Below, in pieces: positions 28,205-39,109 of a DNA stretch of 64,000 bases (position 1 is its first letter; each line of letters begins with the position of its first letter). This DNA comes from an uncultured Arthrobacter sp. (GTDB lineage Bacteria; Actinomycetota; Actinomycetes; Actinomycetales; Micrococcaceae), in contig NZ_CADCTE010000186.1 in assembly GCF_902805515.1 (NCBI RefSeq), forward strand, positions 1-64,000, read 5' to 3'. The notes beneath the pieces were generated by a model that did not search any database, was not told where the DNA came from, and saw only the letters and a list, made by a program, of their open reading frames with translations. Both the position numbers and the translations under genes were made by a program.

Positions 28205-29824
28205 CTATGGTGCCACGCGCGGTTCCGGCCCGCTCAACAATCGGGTGAGGAAGTCTTCGGCGGTGGCGGATTCCTGAAAAAGCCTCTCCGTGAGCTGAGC
28301 GGTGCCGCGCAGCGGCTCCCGCGTCTGCACCCGTTGAAGCCGGTTCTGCGAGGGAATTTCGAAGATGATCGAGTCCCAGCTGGCCCCGACAACCTCCGCG
28401 GGGAAGTTGGCGATGCACTTGCCCCGGAAGTAGGCGCGCGTGTCCCGCGGCGGCTCGGCGACCGCACGCTCCACCTGCGCCGGGGTGACCAGCAGTTCCA
28501 CCTGCCCGCGCTGGGCCAGCCGGTGGTAGATCCCCTTGCTGGGCCGCAGGTCGGCGTACTGGAGGTCGACCAGGGCGAGCCGGTGATTGTCCCAGCCAAC
28601 CGAGTCGCGGTCGCGGTAGGCCTGCAGAATCTTCAGCTTCGCGACCCAGTCGACGGAGGCCGCGGCGTCCATCGGGTCGCGCCGGAGCACCCCGATCAGC
28701 GTCCCCCACCGGTCCAGCACGTCCCGGGTCTGTGGATCGGCGCCGCCGGCGCAGGCCGCCGCGGCTGCGTCGAAGTACATCTCCTGGAGATCCAGCGCCG
28801 TGACCTGCCGCCCGTCGGCGAGCCGCACCGTGCTCTGCAGCGACGGGTCGTGGCTGATGTCCTGGAGGGCGTGGACGGGCTCTGCGAGTTCGGGCACCGG
28901 ACACAGGTCCCGTTCGATGAGGGAGAGCACCAGGGAGGTGGTGCCCAGCTTCAGGTAGTTCGACACCTCGTTGAGGTTCGCGTCGCCGATGATGACATGG
29001 AGCCTCCGGTACTTCTCCGCCACCGCGTGGGGTTCGTCGCGGGTGTTGATGATGGGCCGGCGGACCGTGGTCTCCAGCCCGATCTCGTTCTCGAAGAAGT
29101 CGGCCCGCTGGCTGATCTGGAAGCCGGGCCGCTGGTGGGTGGCACCGATGCCGACGCGGCCCGCCCCGCACAGCACCTGGCGGGAGACGAAGAAGGGGAT
29201 CAGCGCCGCGGCCAGGTTCCCGAAGGGGACGCTGCGGGGCACGAGATAGTTCTCGTGCGACCCGTAGGAGACGCCCTTGTTGTCGGTGTTGTTCTTATAG
29301 AGATGGACGGGTGAAAAGCCCGGGGTGCCGGCGATGCGCTCCATGGCCGCCAGCGCCACCCGGTCCCCGGCCCGGTCCCACAGGACGGCGTCGAGGGGGT
29401 TGGTCACCTCCGGGCTCGAGTATTCGGGGTGGGCATGGTCCACATAGAGGCGGGCGCCGTTGTTGAGCACCAGGTTCATCAGCACCGCGGTGTCCTGCGG
29501 GTCGGCGCCCTCGGCCAGCGCCACCTGCTCGGCCGTGAGCACGGGCGGCTCGTCCGTCAGCTGCGAGGGATGGGCCGACCCCCGGTCAACGAGCCAGCCC
29601 CTCGCGTCGGTCAGGGGCGCTTCGTCGGTGTAGTCCCACCGCGTGCCGGCCAGGTTGCCGAGGCCCTCCCGCAGCGTCGCGGCGTAGGCGTTGACCACCT
29701 GGGAGGAGAGCATCGTGGGGTTCGCCGCGGGCAGGCCCGGGGCGATGATGCCGTATTCGGTCTCCGTACCCATGACCCGGTGCACCGACACCCCTCCCGT
29801 GGAGTCCGGCCCGACCGGGGCCAT
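28205..29824 (-). CDS. dop: Pup deamidase/depupylase Dop
   Basis: Dop is the PafA paralogue that deamidates Pup and removes it from substrates. It shows VHRVMGTETEYGI near the N-terminus, the conserved Asp in LYVDHAHPEYSSPE, and the long insertion typical of Dop. The frame is open to an ATG at 29851 that overlaps the mpa stop (ATGA), but only the ATG at 29824 has a ribosome site (CCAGGAG, eight bases). I therefore give 539 residues. Gene order mpa-dop-pup-prcB-prcA-pafA is standard. Confidence 0.95.
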   Translation of the reverse strand: MAPVGPDSTGGVSVHRVMGTETEYGIIAPGLPAANPTMLSSQVVNAYAATLREGLGNLAGTRWDYTDEAPLTDARGWLVDRGSAHPSQLTDEPPVLTAEQVALAEGADPQDTAVLMNLVLNNGARLYVDHAHPEYSSPEVTNPLDAVLWDRAGDRVALAAMERIAGTPGFSPVHLYKNNTDNKGVSYGSHENYLVPRSVPFGNLAAALIPFFVSRQVLCGAGRVGIGATHQRPGFQISQRADFFENEIGLETTVRRPIINTRDEPHAVAEKYRRLHVIIGDANLNEVSNYLKLGTTSLVLSLIERDLCPVPELAEPVHALQDISHDPSLQSTVRLADGRQVTALDLQEMYFDAAAAACAGGADPQTRDVLDRWGTLIGVLRRDPMDAAASVDWVAKLKILQAYRDRDSVGWDNHRLALVDLQYADLRPSKGIYHRLAQRGQVELLVTPAQVERAVAEPPRDTRAYFRGKCIANFPAEVVGASWDSIIFEIPSQNRLQRVQTREPLRGTAQLTERLFQESATAEDFLTRLLSGPEPRVAP

Positions 29825-29847
29825 CCGGTCCACTCCTGGAGTTGGGA

Positions 29848-31611
29848 TCATAGATACTGGCCGGTGTTTGCCGCCGTCTCGATGGCCTTGCCCGGTTCCT
29901 GCCCGGCCTTGCCCTGGACGATGGTGCGGATGTAGGTGATCCGCTCCCCCTTCTTGCCCGAGATCCTCGCCCAGTCGTCGGGGTTGGTGGTGTTGGGCAT
30001 GTCCTCGTGCTCGCGGAACTCGTCGACGACCGCACGCATGAAGTGCTCGATGCGCAGCCCCTTGCTTCCCTCGAGCAGCAGGTCCTTGATCGCGTACTTC
30101 TTGGCCCGGTCGACGACGTTCTGGATGACCGCCCCGGAGTTGAAGTCCTTGAAGTACAGCATCTCGGTATCGCCGTTGGCGTAGGTCACCTCGAGGTACT
30201 CGTTCGACTTCTCGGTCGAGTACATCTTCTCGACGGTGCGCCGGATCATCTCCTGCACGGTGACGGCCACGTTCCCGCCGTGTTCGGCCAGGTCGTCGGC
30301 GTGCAGCGGCAGGTCCTCGGTGATGTACTTCGCGAAGATCTCGGCCGCCCCCTCGGCGTCCGGGCGGTGGATCTTGATCTTCACGTCGAGCCGGCCCGGC
30401 CGCAGGATCGCCGGATCGATCATGTCCTCGCGGTTCGAGGCACCGATCACGATGACGTTCTCAAGCTTCTCCACGCCGTCGATCTCGCTGAGCAGCTGCG
30501 GGACGATGGTGGTCTCGACGTCGGAGGACACCCCGGTGCCGCGGGTGCGGAACAGGGAGTCCATCTCATCGAAGAACACCACGACGGGGCTGCCGTCCGA
30601 GGCCTTCTCGCGCGCGCGGGCGAAGATCAGCCGGATGTGGCGCTCGGTCTCCCCCACATACTTGTCGAGCAGCTCGGGACCCTTGATGTTGAGGAAGTAG
30701 CTGCGGACCTGCTCAGTGCCGGCGCGTTCGGCGGCGCGGGCGGCAAGCGAACTGGCCACTGCCTTGGCGATCAGGGTCTTGCCGCAGCCGGGAGGCCCGT
30801 AGAGCAGGATCCCCTTGGGCGGCTTCAGCCCGTGCTCGCGGTAGAGGTCGGGGTGGAGGTAGGGCAGTTCGACGGCGTCGCGGATCTGCTCGATCTGCGG
30901 CCCAAGCCCGCCGATGTCCTCGTAGCCGATGTCGGGGACCTCCTCGAGCACGAGGTTCTCCACCTCGCTGCGGGCCACCTTCTCCAGCCCGTACCCCGAC
31001 TTCGTGTCGACGGCCAGCGCATCACCGACGCGGATGCGCTGGGACCGCAGCGGCCCGCTGAGGCGAATGACCCGCTCGTCGTCGGTCCGCCCCACGACGA
31101 GCGCGCGGTCCTTGCCGAGCAGTTCCTTCACCGTCACGATTTCCCCGGCCCGCTCGTAGCCGAGGGCGGCCACGATGGTCAGTGACTCGTTCAGGAGCAC
31201 CTCCTGGCCCGGGGAGAGCTGGCGGACGTTGATCAGCGGGCTCACCGTCACCCGCAGCTTCCGGCCGGACTGCAGAATGTCCGCGGTGTCCTGCACCGTG
31301 GCCTGGGTGGTGGTTCCCGGTTCGGCGGGCTGCTGGACGTTCACCTGGATCACCGTGGCGAAGCTGAAGGGCGCCGCGCCCTCCTTCTCAAGTGCGGCTT
31401 TCAGCCTCACAATCTCGGTCCGCGCCGCCTCGAGGGCTCCGACGAGCCGGGCATTGTTCTGCGTAGCCGTCGCCAACTGCCTGTCGATGTACCGAAGCTT
31501 GTCCCGCAGCACATTCAGCTGCCGCTGGACCACTGAGTTCTCCGCAGCCGCGGCGGAGTGGTGCTGGCCGGTCCGGTCGGGTTGGGAAGCGTAGTCTTCA
31601 GAGTCCGACAT
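29848..31611 (-). CDS. mpa: Proteasome-associated AAA ATPase Mpa/ARC
   Basis: This 587-residue unfoldase recruits pupylated proteins and threads them into the proteasome. It has an N-terminal coiled coil (about 27-80) that binds Pup, two OB domains, and an AAA module with GPPGCGKT and FFDEMDSLF. The C-terminus is GQYL, which docks into the alpha ring. The ATG follows GAAGGTGG at nine bases. The stop overlaps an upstream ATG of dop. Confidence 0.97.
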   Translation of the reverse strand: MSDSEDYASQPDRTGQHHSAAAAENSVVQRQLNVLRDKLRYIDRQLATATQNNARLVGALEAARTEIVRLKAALEKEGAAPFSFATVIQVNVQQPAEPGTTTQATVQDTADILQSGRKLRVTVSPLINVRQLSPGQEVLLNESLTIVAALGYERAGEIVTVKELLGKDRALVVGRTDDERVIRLSGPLRSQRIRVGDALAVDTKSGYGLEKVARSEVENLVLEEVPDIGYEDIGGLGPQIEQIRDAVELPYLHPDLYREHGLKPPKGILLYGPPGCGKTLIAKAVASSLAARAAERAGTEQVRSYFLNIKGPELLDKYVGETERHIRLIFARAREKASDGSPVVVFFDEMDSLFRTRGTGVSSDVETTIVPQLLSEIDGVEKLENVIVIGASNREDMIDPAILRPGRLDVKIKIHRPDAEGAAEIFAKYITEDLPLHADDLAEHGGNVAVTVQEMIRRTVEKMYSTEKSNEYLEVTYANGDTEMLYFKDFNSGAVIQNVVDRAKKYAIKDLLLEGSKGLRIEHFMRAVVDEFREHEDMPNTTNPDDWARISGKKGERITYIRTIVQGKAGQEPGKAIETAANTGQYL

Positions 31612-31638
31612 ATCGTGTCGCCACCTTCACTCGGCATT

Positions 31639-31650
31639 GAACTATAGTTC
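31639..31650 (-). promoter_or_regulatory. Palindrome GAACTATAGTTC over the mpa -10
   Basis: A perfect 12-base palindrome contains TATAGT (31641-31646 on the minus strand), 29 bases before the mpa ATG. A protein bound here would cover the promoter of the whole Pup-proteasome operon. No -35 is visible. Confidence 0.45.
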
Positions 31651-31717
31651 GACCATAGCGCAGGACCGGCGGCAAATGCCCGCATCGTTGCCTAATTGTG
31701 GCGGGCGCACCTACCCC

Positions 31718-32812
<1,095 letters not shown>

Positions 32813-32831
32813 TCAGGAAGTCCTTTGGTTC

Positions 32832-32895
32832 GTGTCGGGCGGGATCAGTGTCGGGCGGGATCGATGTGAGGCGGAGCCTCTGTCAGGCGGAGCCG
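32832..32895. repeat. Four imperfect 16-base tandem repeats
   Basis: Copies begin at 32832, 32848, 32864 and 32880. The first two are GTGTCGGGCGGGATC plus one base. The other two, ATGTGAGGCGGAGCCT and CTGTCAGGCGGAGCCG, differ in a shared way. The last copy overlaps the end of the site-2 protease gene, whose stop starts at 32883. Confidence 0.75.
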
Positions 32896-34049
32896 GGCGT
32901 GCGTTTGCCGGTGAGCGCGTCGATGACGGCCAGCCGGTGGAGGACCCCGGTCACGGTGCCCTGTGCGTCGGTGACGGGGAATTCGAAGCCGTCCGATGAG
33001 TCAAGGAGCTTCAGGAGCTCCGTGCCGGAGGCGGACTCGTCAATTCCGGCCGTTGAGGCGAGGGGACGCACCGAGGTGCTGGCCCGGGTGGTGCCGGCCG
33101 CCTCCTCGGGAACATCGGCCAGGGCGCCGAAGTCGACGACGAACTCCGGCCGTCCCTCGGCGTCCAGGAGCACCGCGGCCAGGTCGGGCCGGCCGGCGGC
33201 GAGCCGGCGGAGGTCGCTCACCGTGCTCGCGGACGGCAGGCCGATGGCGGGCTGCTTGAGCATGCCCGCGGTGAGACCGGGGATGCGCAGACGGATGTGG
33301 GCCGTCCGGATGGCCTCGCCGGCCCCGGCCCACATGAAGGTGGCGACGAGGACGCTGATGATGACGAGGGTGAACTGGGGTGCGCGGCCGGAGAGCAGCG
33401 GAACACCGAGCACCAGGCCGACGAACAGCAGCACGATGATCCGGCCGGTCCAGCCGGCGGCGATGGTGCCCCGATCCTGGCTCCCGGTGGCCTTCCAGAC
33501 GGCGGATTCCACGATCCGGCCGCCGTCAAGGGGAAGCCCGGGCAGGACGTTGAAGACGGCGAGGATCAGGTTTGCCCAGAAGAGGGTGTTGGCCAGCAGG
33601 TCCACCACGGTGCCCTGCTCGGAAATGAGGATGATGCCCCAGCTCACCAGGGCCAGGAGGAAGTTTGAGGCCGGTCCGGCCAGCGCGACGGCCAGCGAGC
33701 GGCCCGGGGAGGAGCTGAAGTGCTCGAACTGGGTGTGCCCGCCCCACAGGTTGAGGACGATCCGCCTGGTGGGCCAGCCGAAGGCCCGCGCCGAGAGGGC
33801 GTGGGCGAATTCGTGGATCAGCACCGACAGGGCAAGGAGCAGGGCGTAGCCAAGGGCGACGGCGTACGCGCCGATGCCGATGCCGGGGAAGTTCGCCTCG
33901 ACCCTCGGCCCGAAGAAGACCGCGATGATCACCGTGACCAGGAACCAGGGCCAGGTCAGGATGACCGGAATGCCTGCGATGCGGCCCAGCGAGACCCCCA
34001 GGCGGCGCTCCCTCGGCCCGGCGCCGGGTGCGGCGGCCGGTCCGCTCAT
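32883..34049 (-). CDS. Site-2 protease family protein (M50) with C-terminal CBS region
   Basis: This 388-residue membrane metalloprotease has HEFAHALSA (HExxH) and the third-ligand motif LPGLPLDGGRI, embedded among about six membrane segments. The C-terminal part (about 245-388) resembles a CBS pair, giving the Rip3/SpoIVFB-with-CBS layout. It may cleave an anti-sigma factor or another membrane substrate, with CBS sensing a nucleotide; this is inference from the family. The ATG overlaps the HAD gene stop (ATGA). Confidence 0.9.
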   Translation of the reverse strand: MSGPAAAPGAGPRERRLGVSLGRIAGIPVILTWPWFLVTVIIAVFFGPRVEANFPGIGIGAYAVALGYALLLALSVLIHEFAHALSARAFGWPTRRIVLNLWGGHTQFEHFSSSPGRSLAVALAGPASNFLLALVSWGIILISEQGTVVDLLANTLFWANLILAVFNVLPGLPLDGGRIVESAVWKATGSQDRGTIAAGWTGRIIVLLFVGLVLGVPLLSGRAPQFTLVIISVLVATFMWAGAGEAIRTAHIRLRIPGLTAGMLKQPAIGLPSASTVSDLRRLAAGRPDLAAVLLDAEGRPEFVVDFGALADVPEEAAGTTRASTSVRPLASTAGIDESASGTELLKLLDSSDGFEFPVTDAQGTVTGVLHRLAVIDALTGKRTPGSA

Positions 34050-34789
34050 TGGCCGCGCGCGGCCGTGTCGCGCACCACGCCGTTCAGGTCCTCAAGGGTC
34101 CTGCCTTCGAGGGTGGTCCAGTCGGTCCGGGCGGGATCCTTGGGCAGCGGGACGAAATGGGGTACGGCGAGGGTCACCAGGCCGGCGGCAAGCGCCGAGG
34201 TGACCCCGGGGAGGGAATCCTCGATGGCGACCACCCCGGCCGGTGAAAGGCCGGGACGGTCCTGGGCCAGCCGGTCGAAGGCGGTGCGGTAGGCCTCGGG
34301 GTCCGGCTTTCCCCGCTCGACCATGTCCCCGGTGACGAGGAACTCGAAGGTCCCCTCCGGGAGCTGGGCGGCGATCTCCGTGGCGAGGAGGCGCTCGGAC
34401 ATGGTGACCAGGGCGCACGGGATGCCGCTGGAACGGAGTTCCTCGAGGAGCTCGCGGGCGCCGGGACGCCAGGGAACCTCAACCCGGACCTTTTCGACGA
34501 CCCGTGAGATGAGGTGGTCGATGATCTCCCGCTCGGTCAGGTCGACCCCCGCCTCCTGCAGGAGGCGGGCGGAAAAGGACAGCGCCTGGCCGACCAGGGC
34601 ACTTGCCTGGCCGTCGGACCAGGTTCCGCCGTGATCCTTCACCAGCTGGGTTTCTGCTTCGATCCAGTAGGGCTCGGTATCGACGATCGTGCCATCCATG
34701 TCCCACAGGACGGCCTGGACTCCATCGCCCGGCGGGACGGCCCCGGCCGGGTGTGAGGTGGACGGAGTCTGGAGAGCGCGGGTTGCCAT
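34046..34789 (-). CDS. HAD-family phosphatase (beta-phosphoglucomutase-like)
   Basis: This 247-residue HAD hydrolase has the nucleophile motif DMDGTIVDTEP near residue 30, a helical cap, the Thr/Ser motif ALVTMSE, a Lys in ERGKPDPEAY, and VAIEDSLPGV with the metal Asp. It resembles phosphoglycolate or beta-phosphoglucomutase-type enzymes; the substrate is unknown. It is leaderless by its -10, and its stop overlaps the protease start. Confidence 0.88.
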   Translation of the reverse strand: MATRALQTPSTSHPAGAVPPGDGVQAVLWDMDGTIVDTEPYWIEAETQLVKDHGGTWSDGQASALVGQALSFSARLLQEAGVDLTEREIIDHLISRVVEKVRVEVPWRPGARELLEELRSSGIPCALVTMSERLLATEIAAQLPEGTFEFLVTGDMVERGKPDPEAYRTAFDRLAQDRPGLSPAGVVAIEDSLPGVTSALAAGLVTLAVPHFVPLPKDPARTDWTTLEGRTLEDLNGVVRDTAARGQ

Positions 34790-34795
34790 GGTCCA

Positions 34796-34801
34796 AGTCT
34801 A
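34796..34801 (-). promoter_or_regulatory. Leaderless -10 TAGACT for the HAD gene
   Basis: TAGACT on the minus strand ends six bases before the ATG at 34789. Confidence 0.5.
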
Positions 34802-34860
34802 CGGTGGCCCGGCCCGGCGTCCGCCCGCCTCCGCTGTGCGCGAAGCGGCTTCCGCGGTGA

Positions 34861-34890
34861 CTGACAGGTCCGCGGGGGGAGGTTTAGGGT
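34861..34890 (+). promoter_or_regulatory. Promoter of the PAC2 gene, leaderless
   Basis: CTGACA (34861-34866) and TAGGGT (34885-34890) are 18 bases apart, and the -10 ends six bases before the GTG start. It is the one leaderless promoter here where I also see a good -35. Confidence 0.6.
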
Positions 34891-34896
34891 GAAGAA

Positions 34897-35787
34897 GTGA
34901 ACACCTTCGACGAGAGCCAGCCACGCGGAGTCCGCGACCTCTTCCAGGATGCCTCGGATCCGACCCGGCGGGTCACCATCATGCTCGCCGCCTTCGAGGG
35001 CTGGAACGACGCCGGCGAGGCCGCCAGTGACGCGCTCCGGTTCGTTGGCAGGTACCTCGGCAGCGAGAAGATCTCGACGATCGACGCAGATGAGTTCTAC
35101 GACTTTCAGTTCACCCGCCCGCTGATCAAGCGCAATGCCGCGGGCCAGCGGCGGATCAAGTGGCCGACAACGAAGATCAGCCGGGCCTCGGTCCCGAACT
35201 CGAACATCGACCTGATCCTTGTCCACGGCGTCGAGCCGTCCTATAAGTGGCGGGCCTACACTGCCGAGCTCGTCGCCTCGGCGAAGGAGCTCAAGGTCGA
35301 CTGCATCGTCCTCGTCGGGGCGCTGCTGGCCGACGTGCCGCACTCGCGGCCTATCCCGGTAACCGTGACCTCCGACGATGACCTGGTCCGCGAGAGCCTC
35401 GACGTTGAGCCCTCGACCTACGAGGGGCCGATCGGCATCGTCGGCGTGCTTGCGGAGGTGGGACTCCTGGCGGACATCCCCACCCTGTCCCTGTGGGCGG
35501 CGGTGCCGCATTATGTGGGGCAGTCCCCCTCGCCGAAGGCGCAGCTGGCCCTGCTGAACCGGCTCGAAGAGCTGCTGCAGGTGAGCCTCGAGACGCAGCT
35601 GCTCAGCGAGGAGTCCGAGGCGTGGGAGCGCGGAGTGGACGAACTGGCCACCGAGGACCCCGAGGTGGCCGCCTATGTGCGCCAGCTCGAGGAAGCCAAG
35701 GACACCGTTGACCTGCCCGAGGCAAGCGGCGAGTCGATCGCCCGCGAGTTCGAGCGCTACCTCAAGAAGCGCCGGCGCGAGCAATAG
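34897..35787 (+). CDS. PAC2 family protein
   Basis: This 296-residue protein matches the PAC2 (proteasome assembly chaperone-like) family of actinobacteria: AAFEGWNDAGEAAS near the N-terminus, FYDFQFTRP, and LVGALLADVPHSRP. Its biochemical role in bacteria is not established. The family name comes from eukaryotic proteasome assembly factors, and proteasome genes lie about 3-10 kb away, but a direct link is not shown. The GTG start is fixed by a -10 six bases upstream. Confidence 0.9.
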   Translation: MNTFDESQPRGVRDLFQDASDPTRRVTIMLAAFEGWNDAGEAASDALRFVGRYLGSEKISTIDADEFYDFQFTRPLIKRNAAGQRRIKWPTTKISRASVPNSNIDLILVHGVEPSYKWRAYTAELVASAKELKVDCIVLVGALLADVPHSRPIPVTVTSDDDLVRESLDVEPSTYEGPIGIVGVLAEVGLLADIPTLSLWAAVPHYVGQSPSPKAQLALLNRLEELLQVSLETQLLSEESEAWERGVDELATEDPEVAAYVRQLEEAKDTVDLPEASGESIAREFERYLKKRRREQ

Positions 35788-35852
35788 AGCGGCCCGGGCG
35801 CCGTCCACGGTCCCTCGGGCCGGGCAGTCCTTCCCCGCCCGGCGCCGGCCCC

Positions 35853-37130
35853 CTAGAGGCGGATACCGAGCAGCGCGTCCAGCGCCGCCGCGACCTGCGC
35901 GGCGCCGGCGGGAGTGCCTTCGGCGGAGGTCCGGGCTTTGTCGGCCCAGCGGTCCACGGCGGCGACCGCGGCGGGGGCGTCGAGGTCACGGGCCAGGGCC
36001 GCCCGGATCTCGGCCATCAGGGCGGAGGCAGACTCCTCATCCGCCTGCGGCAGGGCAGCCCGCCAGGACTCGAGCTGCGCCGTGGCCCGGGCGAGCACGT
36101 CGGAGGTCCAGGACCAGTCGCTGCGGTAGTGGTGGTTGAGGATGCCGAGCCGGATCGCCGCCGGGTCCACTCCCTCCCTGCGGAGGGCTGAGACGAGTAC
36201 GAGGTTGCCCTTGGACTTGCTCATCTTCTCGCCCTCGAGGCCGACCATCCCGGCGTGGGCGTAGTGCCGGGCCAGGGGGGCGCCGCTTCCGGCCCAGGCG
36301 TGGCCGGCACTCATTTCGTGATGGGGAAAGACCAGGTCGCTGCCGCCGCCCTGAACCGTGAGCGGCGCAGGCAGGAAACGCTGGGCGATGACCGAACACT
36401 CGATGTGCCAGCCCGGGCGTCCCTCACCCAAGGATCCGCCCTCCCAGTGCGGCTCACCCTCGCGGGCGACCCGCCACAGCAGGGGGTCGAGGCGGTGTTT
36501 CTTCCCCGGACGTTCGGGATCTCCCCCGCGCTCGGCGAAGAGTTCGGCCATCTGGTCCTCGGAAAGGTGCGACACCAGGCCAAGGGCCCAGCGGGACGGG
36601 TTCTCCGGATTGAGGGCGGAGGCGGCCTCAACCGAGAAGTACACATCGCCGTCAGGGGCCCCGTCGGTTCCCGCCATGCGGTAGGCCAGGCCCTCCTCCA
36701 GCAGGGACTCGATCTCGGGGACGATCCATTCGATTGACTCGACGGCACCGACGTAGTGATCCGGGGCGAGGACGTTCAGCGCCTCCATGTCGGTGCGGAA
36801 AAGCTGGATCTGGTTCGCGGCAAGCTGCTGCCAGTCCACGCCGGTGGCGGTGGCCCGCTCCAGGAGCGGATCGTCGACGTCGGTGACGTTCTGAACGTAG
36901 TTCACGCGCGCGCCGGTATCGCGCCACACCCGGTTCAACAGGTCGAAGGCGACGTAGGTCGAGGCGTGCCCGAGGTGGGTCGCGTCATACGGGGTGATGC
37001 CGCAGACGTACAGGCTCGGATTCTCCTCGGGTGCGAGTTCGACGACGCGGCCCTCGGCCGTGTCGTACAGTTCGACGCCGGACTGCCGGCCGGGAAGGGT
37101 TGGGACAGGGCTGGAGTTCCACGCAATCAC
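35853..37130 (-). CDS. mshC: Cysteine:GlcN-inositol ligase MshC (mycothiol synthesis)
   Basis: MshC joins cysteine to glucosaminyl-inositol with ATP, the third step of mycothiol synthesis. It resembles cysteinyl-tRNA synthetase but lacks the tRNA-binding end. [16 protein letters not shown] holds the zinc Cys43 and the HLGH motif, and KMSKSKGN is the second ATP motif. I start at the GTG 37130, giving [15 protein letters not shown] like its relatives, because TATGGT lies seven bases upstream. An ATG four codons earlier is the alternative. Confidence 0.95.
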   Translation of the reverse strand: MIAWNSSPVPTLPGRQSGVELYDTAEGRVVELAPEENPSLYVCGITPYDATHLGHASTYVAFDLLNRVWRDTGARVNYVQNVTDVDDPLLERATATGVDWQQLAANQIQLFRTDMEALNVLAPDHYVGAVESIEWIVPEIESLLEEGLAYRMAGTDGAPDGDVYFSVEAASALNPENPSRWALGLVSHLSEDQMAELFAERGGDPERPGKKHRLDPLLWRVAREGEPHWEGGSLGEGRPGWHIECSVIAQRFLPAPLTVQGGGSDLVFPHHEMSAGHAWAGSGAPLARHYAHAGMVGLEGEKMSKSKGNLVLVSALRREGVDPAAIRLGILNHHYRSDWSWTSDVLARATAQLESWRAALPQADEESASALMAEIRAALARDLDAPAAVAAVDRWADKARTSAEGTPAGAAQVAAALDALLGIRL

Positions 37131-37137
37131 ACCTTCT

Positions 37138-37143
37138 ACCATA
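37138..37143 (-). promoter_or_regulatory. Leaderless -10 TATGGT for mshC
   Basis: TATGGT on the minus strand ends seven bases before the GTG at 37130 and overlaps the alternative ATG at 37142, which could then not be transcribed from this promoter. Confidence 0.45.
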
Positions 37144-37187
37144 CGGTCTTGGCGGAGCCGTTCCGGCCGGATGCGGGCCCCGGAGGG

Positions 37188-38012
37188 TTAGGCGCTGATC
37201 ACATTGAAGCCGAGCAGGATGAACAGCAGCATGCCCAGCAGGATGCGGTACCAGACGAAGACGCCGTAGGTGCGGGTCGAGACGTATTTCAGGAACCAGC
37301 CGATGATCGCGAAACCGACCAGGAACGCGATGACGGTCGCCAGGGCCGTCTCCCCGGCGTCGTAGGGACCCCAGTCCCCCAGGCTGCTGCCGAGCTGGTA
37401 CAGGCCGCTGCCGAAGACCGCCGGAATGGCCAGCAGGAAGGAATACTGGGCGGCGGCTTCGCGGGAGTATCCCATCAGCAGCCCGGCCGTGATGGTGCCG
37501 CCGGAACGGGACACGCCGGGGATGAGTGCCAGCGCCTGCGCGAAGCCGAACAGCACCCCGTGGGGGACGGTCAGCTGGTCCAGCCTGCGGGTGTGCTTTC
37601 CGACGGCGTCGGCCACGGCGAGGAACACCCCGAAGACGACCAGCATGGTCGCGACGAGCCACATGCTGCGCAGCGTGCTTTCGATCTGGTCCTGGAACAG
37701 CAGCCCCAGGACCGCGATGGGGACGCTTCCCACAATGACGAGCCAACCCATCCGGGCATCGGGGTCCTGCCGGCTGACCCGACCGCGGAGCGAGCCGAAC
37801 CACGCGCGGACGATCCGGACGATATCGCCCCAGAAGAAGACAACGACGGCCGTTTCGGTGCCGAGCTGGGTAATGGCGGTGAAGGCCGCACCCGGGTCCT
37901 GGGCGTTGGGAAGGAGTTCGCCGACGATGCGCAGGTGCGCGCTCGAGGAGATGGGGAGGAACTCCGTTAGTCCCTGAACAAGGCCCAGGATGGCAGCTTC
38001 GAACCAATTCAC
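37188..38012 (-). CDS. uppP: Undecaprenyl-diphosphate phosphatase UppP
   Basis: UppP recycles undecaprenyl diphosphate, the lipid carrier of peptidoglycan synthesis; loss of activity raises bacitracin sensitivity. This 274-residue protein has about eight membrane segments, with the active-site motifs [11 protein letters not shown] and [10 protein letters not shown]. The GTG start has a -10 eight bases upstream. It lies upstream of mshC on the same strand, with a 57-base gap that holds the mshC -10. Confidence 0.95.
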   Translation of the reverse strand: MNWFEAAILGLVQGLTEFLPISSSAHLRIVGELLPNAQDPGAAFTAITQLGTETAVVVFFWGDIVRIVRAWFGSLRGRVSRQDPDARMGWLVIVGSVPIAVLGLLFQDQIESTLRSMWLVATMLVVFGVFLAVADAVGKHTRRLDQLTVPHGVLFGFAQALALIPGVSRSGGTITAGLLMGYSREAAAQYSFLLAIPAVFGSGLYQLGSSLGDWGPYDAGETALATVIAFLVGFAIIGWFLKYVSTRTYGVFVWYRILLGMLLFILLGFNVISA

Positions 38013-38020
38013 ATGTTAAG

Positions 38021-38026
38021 ACCCTA
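38021..38026 (-). promoter_or_regulatory. -10 TAGGGT, near-leaderless, for uppP
   Basis: TAGGGT on the minus strand ends eight bases before the GTG. Initiation may fall on an ATG at 38014 that is followed at once by TGA, so the GTG two bases later is the only usable start. Confidence 0.4.
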
Positions 38027-38050
38027 AGGCACCATTCGACCCCGAGGCTT

Positions 38051-38056
38051 TAGGCT
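38051..38056 (+). promoter_or_regulatory. Leaderless -10 TAGGCT for the aldo/keto reductase
   Basis: TAGGCT ends six bases before the ATG at 38063. Confidence 0.5.
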
Positions 38057-38062
38057 GGGCCT

Positions 38063-38998
38063 ATGCAACGGCGAAACGTGGGGACGAGCGGCCTTGCCGT
38101 GTCGGTATTGGGGCTCGGCACGATGTCCTGGGGGCAGGATCTCGACGACGAGGCGGCGCGCGAGCAGCTGCGGATTTTCGCCGACGCCGGCGGCACCCTG
38201 GTCGAGACCGCCGGAGGCTACGGGGCGGGGCGCGCCGAGGCGATGCTTGGCAGCTTCTTCGGTGACACCGTGGCGCGCTCCGAGCTGGTGCTGGCGGTCC
38301 AGGCCGGCGCCATGCGCGCGGGAATGCACCGGGCCGATTCCTCCCGCCGGGGCCTTCTCGATTCACTCGACGCGTCGCTGTCCCGCCTCGGCACCGACCA
38401 CGTGGACCTGTGGCTCGCGCCGGCGCCGGATCCGCTGGTTCCGCTCGCTGAAACCCTCAGTGCGCTTGAGGTGGCCTACTCCTCGGGCCGGGCCCGGTAC
38501 GTCGGCGTGTCCAACCACGCCGGCTGGGAGTTCGCGCGCGCCGCCGCCACCGCCGGGATCCCGCTGATCGCCAATGAGATCGAATACTCCCTGCTCAACC
38601 GTGGAGCCGAACGCGGCGTCGTGCCCGCCGCGGCCGCCATGGGCGCCGGCGTGCTGGCCTGGGCTCCGCTGGGCCGCGGGGTGTTGACCGGGAAGTACAG
38701 GGTGGGCACCCCTGCCGATTCCCGCCGGGCCTCCGACGTGTGGGCGCCGTACGTCGAAAGCTATCTCGAGGGAAGGCCGCTTCGGGTTGTGGACGCGCTT
38801 TACACGGCCGCCCGAGGCCTCGACCTGCAGCCGCACGACCTCGCCCTGCGGTGGCTGCTGGGCCGCCCAACCGTTGCAGCCGCCGTCGTGGGTGCCAGGA
38901 CCCCCCAGCAGCTCAAGGAGCTTCTGGGGACAACCGCTGAACCGATCGCCGGCCAGATCGCCGAGGCCCTCGATGAGGTCTCGGCGCCGCTGGTCTAG
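38063..38998 (+). CDS. Aldo/keto reductase family protein
   Basis: This 311-residue protein is an NADPH-dependent aldo/keto reductase barrel. The sequence starts QRRNVGTSGLAVSVLGLGTM, followed by FADAGGTLVETAGGYG, HVDLWLAP, GVSNHAGWEF and GARTPQQLKEL. In classical members the catalytic Tyr lies in a D-AxxYG motif; here the matching segment reads ETAGGYGAGRAE, so Asp is replaced by Glu and catalysis should be checked. The substrate is unknown. It is divergent from uppP. Confidence 0.88.
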   Translation: MQRRNVGTSGLAVSVLGLGTMSWGQDLDDEAAREQLRIFADAGGTLVETAGGYGAGRAEAMLGSFFGDTVARSELVLAVQAGAMRAGMHRADSSRRGLLDSLDASLSRLGTDHVDLWLAPAPDPLVPLAETLSALEVAYSSGRARYVGVSNHAGWEFARAAATAGIPLIANEIEYSLLNRGAERGVVPAAAAMGAGVLAWAPLGRGVLTGKYRVGTPADSRRASDVWAPYVESYLEGRPLRVVDALYTAARGLDLQPHDLALRWLLGRPTVAAAVVGARTPQQLKELLGTTAEPIAGQIAEALDEVSAPLV

Positions 38999-39109
38999 GG
39001 GATAACCCGCTCTGGCTGATCCTGGGGACGCCTCCTGCAGGCGCCATCTTCCGTGGCGGGTAAATTCGCCCGGCTGGATCAGTGCCAGGTTAGGTCTGTA
39101 ACAGGCAGG

